This document shows positions 7,693-8,254 of a stretch of 8,254 bases of DNA, piece by piece. This stretch comes from Tardiphaga sp. (lineage in GTDB: Bacteria > Pseudomonadota > Alphaproteobacteria > Rhizobiales > Xanthobacteraceae), in contig JACMOT010000333.1 in NCBI GenBank assembly GCA_014377915.1, positions 1-8,254 of the forward strand, given 5' to 3'. The position numbers and the translations under genes were made by a program. How positions within the stretch are numbered: position 1 is the first letter of the stretch; the number at the start of each line of letters is the position of its first letter. The notes beneath the pieces were generated by a model. It searched no databases. It worked only from the letters and a program-made list of their open reading frames with translations, and was not told the origin of the DNA.

Positions 7693-7847
7693 GTGACAGA
7701 CTTCAATTTGTCGCTCCGGCGTCAGCAATACAAGCGCCCATTGCGGCATAAGGCCCGCATCCGGCCCTGTCGGCCCTTGCCGCTGCCGCCCCACCCTCCT
7801 AAAAGCACGCCAACCGAGCTCATTTTACGATCGAGAAGGATTTTCCC

Positions 7848-8254
7848 ATGCGGCCAAGCCGTCGTGCGCCCGATGAGTTGCGCGCCGTGTCGCTGGAACG
7901 CGGCGTGGTCAAATATGCCGAAGGCTCCTGCATGGTGAAATTCGGCGACACCCATGTGCTGGTGACGGCGACATTGGAAGAGCGCCTGCCGCCCTGGCTC
8001 AAGGGCCAGGGCCGTGGCTGGGTCACCGCCGAATATGGCATGCTGCCGCGCGCCACGCTGGAACGCACCCGCCGCGAGGCCGCCTCCGGCAAGCAGGGCG
8101 GCCGCACCGTCGAGATCCAGCGCCTGATCGGTCGCTCGCTGCGCGCAGTGTTTGACCTCAAGAAGCTTGGCGAGCGCACGATCCAGCTCGACTGCGATGT
8201 ATTGCAGGCCGATGGTGGAACGCGCACCGCCAGCATTACCGGCGCCTATGTAGC
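7848..8254 (+). CDS. rph: Ribonuclease PH, N-terminal 135 residues; cut by window edge
   Basis: Phosphorolytic 3'-5' exoribonuclease that trims tRNA 3' ends, forming a hexameric ring in the cytoplasm. The visible part begins [14 protein letters not shown] and continues with [20 protein letters not shown] (26-45), [14 protein letters not shown] (57-70), [13 protein letters not shown] (74-86), [15 protein letters not shown] (88-102) and [23 protein letters not shown] (113-135), all standard RNase PH blocks. The full protein is usually near 240 residues, so roughly 100 lie beyond the window. The ATG at 7848 has AGAAGGA 7 bases upstream. It is divergent from hrcA across a 167-base gap, a neighbourhood common in alphaproteobacteria. 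No confident promoter could be picked in the gap. Confidence 0.97.
   Translation, partial: MRPSRRAPDELRAVSLERGVVKYAEGSCMVKFGDTHVLVTATLEERLPPWLKGQGRGWVTAEYGMLPRATLERTRREAASGKQGGRTVEIQRLIGRSLRAVFDLKKLGERTIQLDCDVLQADGGTRTASITGAYV

Noticed and set aside
7700..7735. RpoH promoter for hrcA starting at the minus-strand CTTG near 7731
   Set aside because: At 17-18 base spacing the following bases (CGACAAATTG) do not match CYTATNTNNG.
7681..7794. Longer HrcA starting upstream at 7794 or at an in-frame ATG after it
   Set aside because: The extra residues are not part of the family as I recall it, whereas the TTG at 7680 has AGGAG 7 bases upstream and gives the standard N-terminus.
6478..7938. 486-codon plus-strand open frame antisense to hrcA
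   Set aside because: Low-complexity Arg/Gln/His-rich product opposite a well-supported hrcA, running into rph in the wrong frame.

Overview
The window looks like chromosomal DNA from an alphaproteobacterium of the Bradyrhizobium/Rhodopseudomonas group (Nitrobacteraceae). The reasons are the high-GC coding style, DnaK, GrpE, HrcA and RNase PH proteins that closely resemble what I recall from that group, and an alphaproteobacterial-type RpoH promoter in front of dnaK. Both ends of the window cut through genes: dnaK on the left and rph on the right. I see no mobile element, tRNA, rRNA or CRISPR array.

Layout from left to right: dnaK 5' part (minus, 1-678); a 363-base divergent intergenic region (679-1041) with a well-formed RpoH promoter for dnaK and two palindromes; an exported protein of unknown function (plus, 1042-1977); two tandem, paralogous polytopic membrane proteins of the GT-C glycosyltransferase type (minus, 1984-3495 and 3492-4994), overlapping by 4 bases and so probably translationally coupled; a nicotinamidase of the PncA family with an apparent signal peptide (plus, 5123-5833); two back-to-back hairpins (5839-5885); grpE (minus, 5894-6490); hrcA (minus, 6592-7680, TTG start); and rph (plus, from 7848), divergent from hrcA.

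The core theme is the heat-shock regulon. HrcA is the CIRCE repressor, GrpE is the nucleotide exchange factor of DnaK, and DnaK is the Hsp70 chaperone. hrcA-grpE and dnaK lie on the same strand about 5.2 kb apart, separated by four genes (exported protein, two membrane glycosyltransferase-like proteins, nicotinamidase) with no obvious link to protein folding. dnaK appears to be under RpoH control; I found no CIRCE element at either heat-shock unit.

The most surprising observation is at the left edge. The first 199 residues of DnaK look canonical, but about the last 27 visible codons depart abruptly from the Hsp70 consensus. Two normally invariant acidic residues of the nucleotide pocket are changed (Asp to Ala at residue 200, and Asp to Gly at residue 226). 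This could be a real divergent or recombinant allele, or an assembly join at a contig end. Otherwise this is mostly a conserved housekeeping region. The less described parts are the paired membrane enzymes, the exported protein with two apparently related halves, and the exported nicotinamidase. I did not find convincing evidence for a wholly new system.
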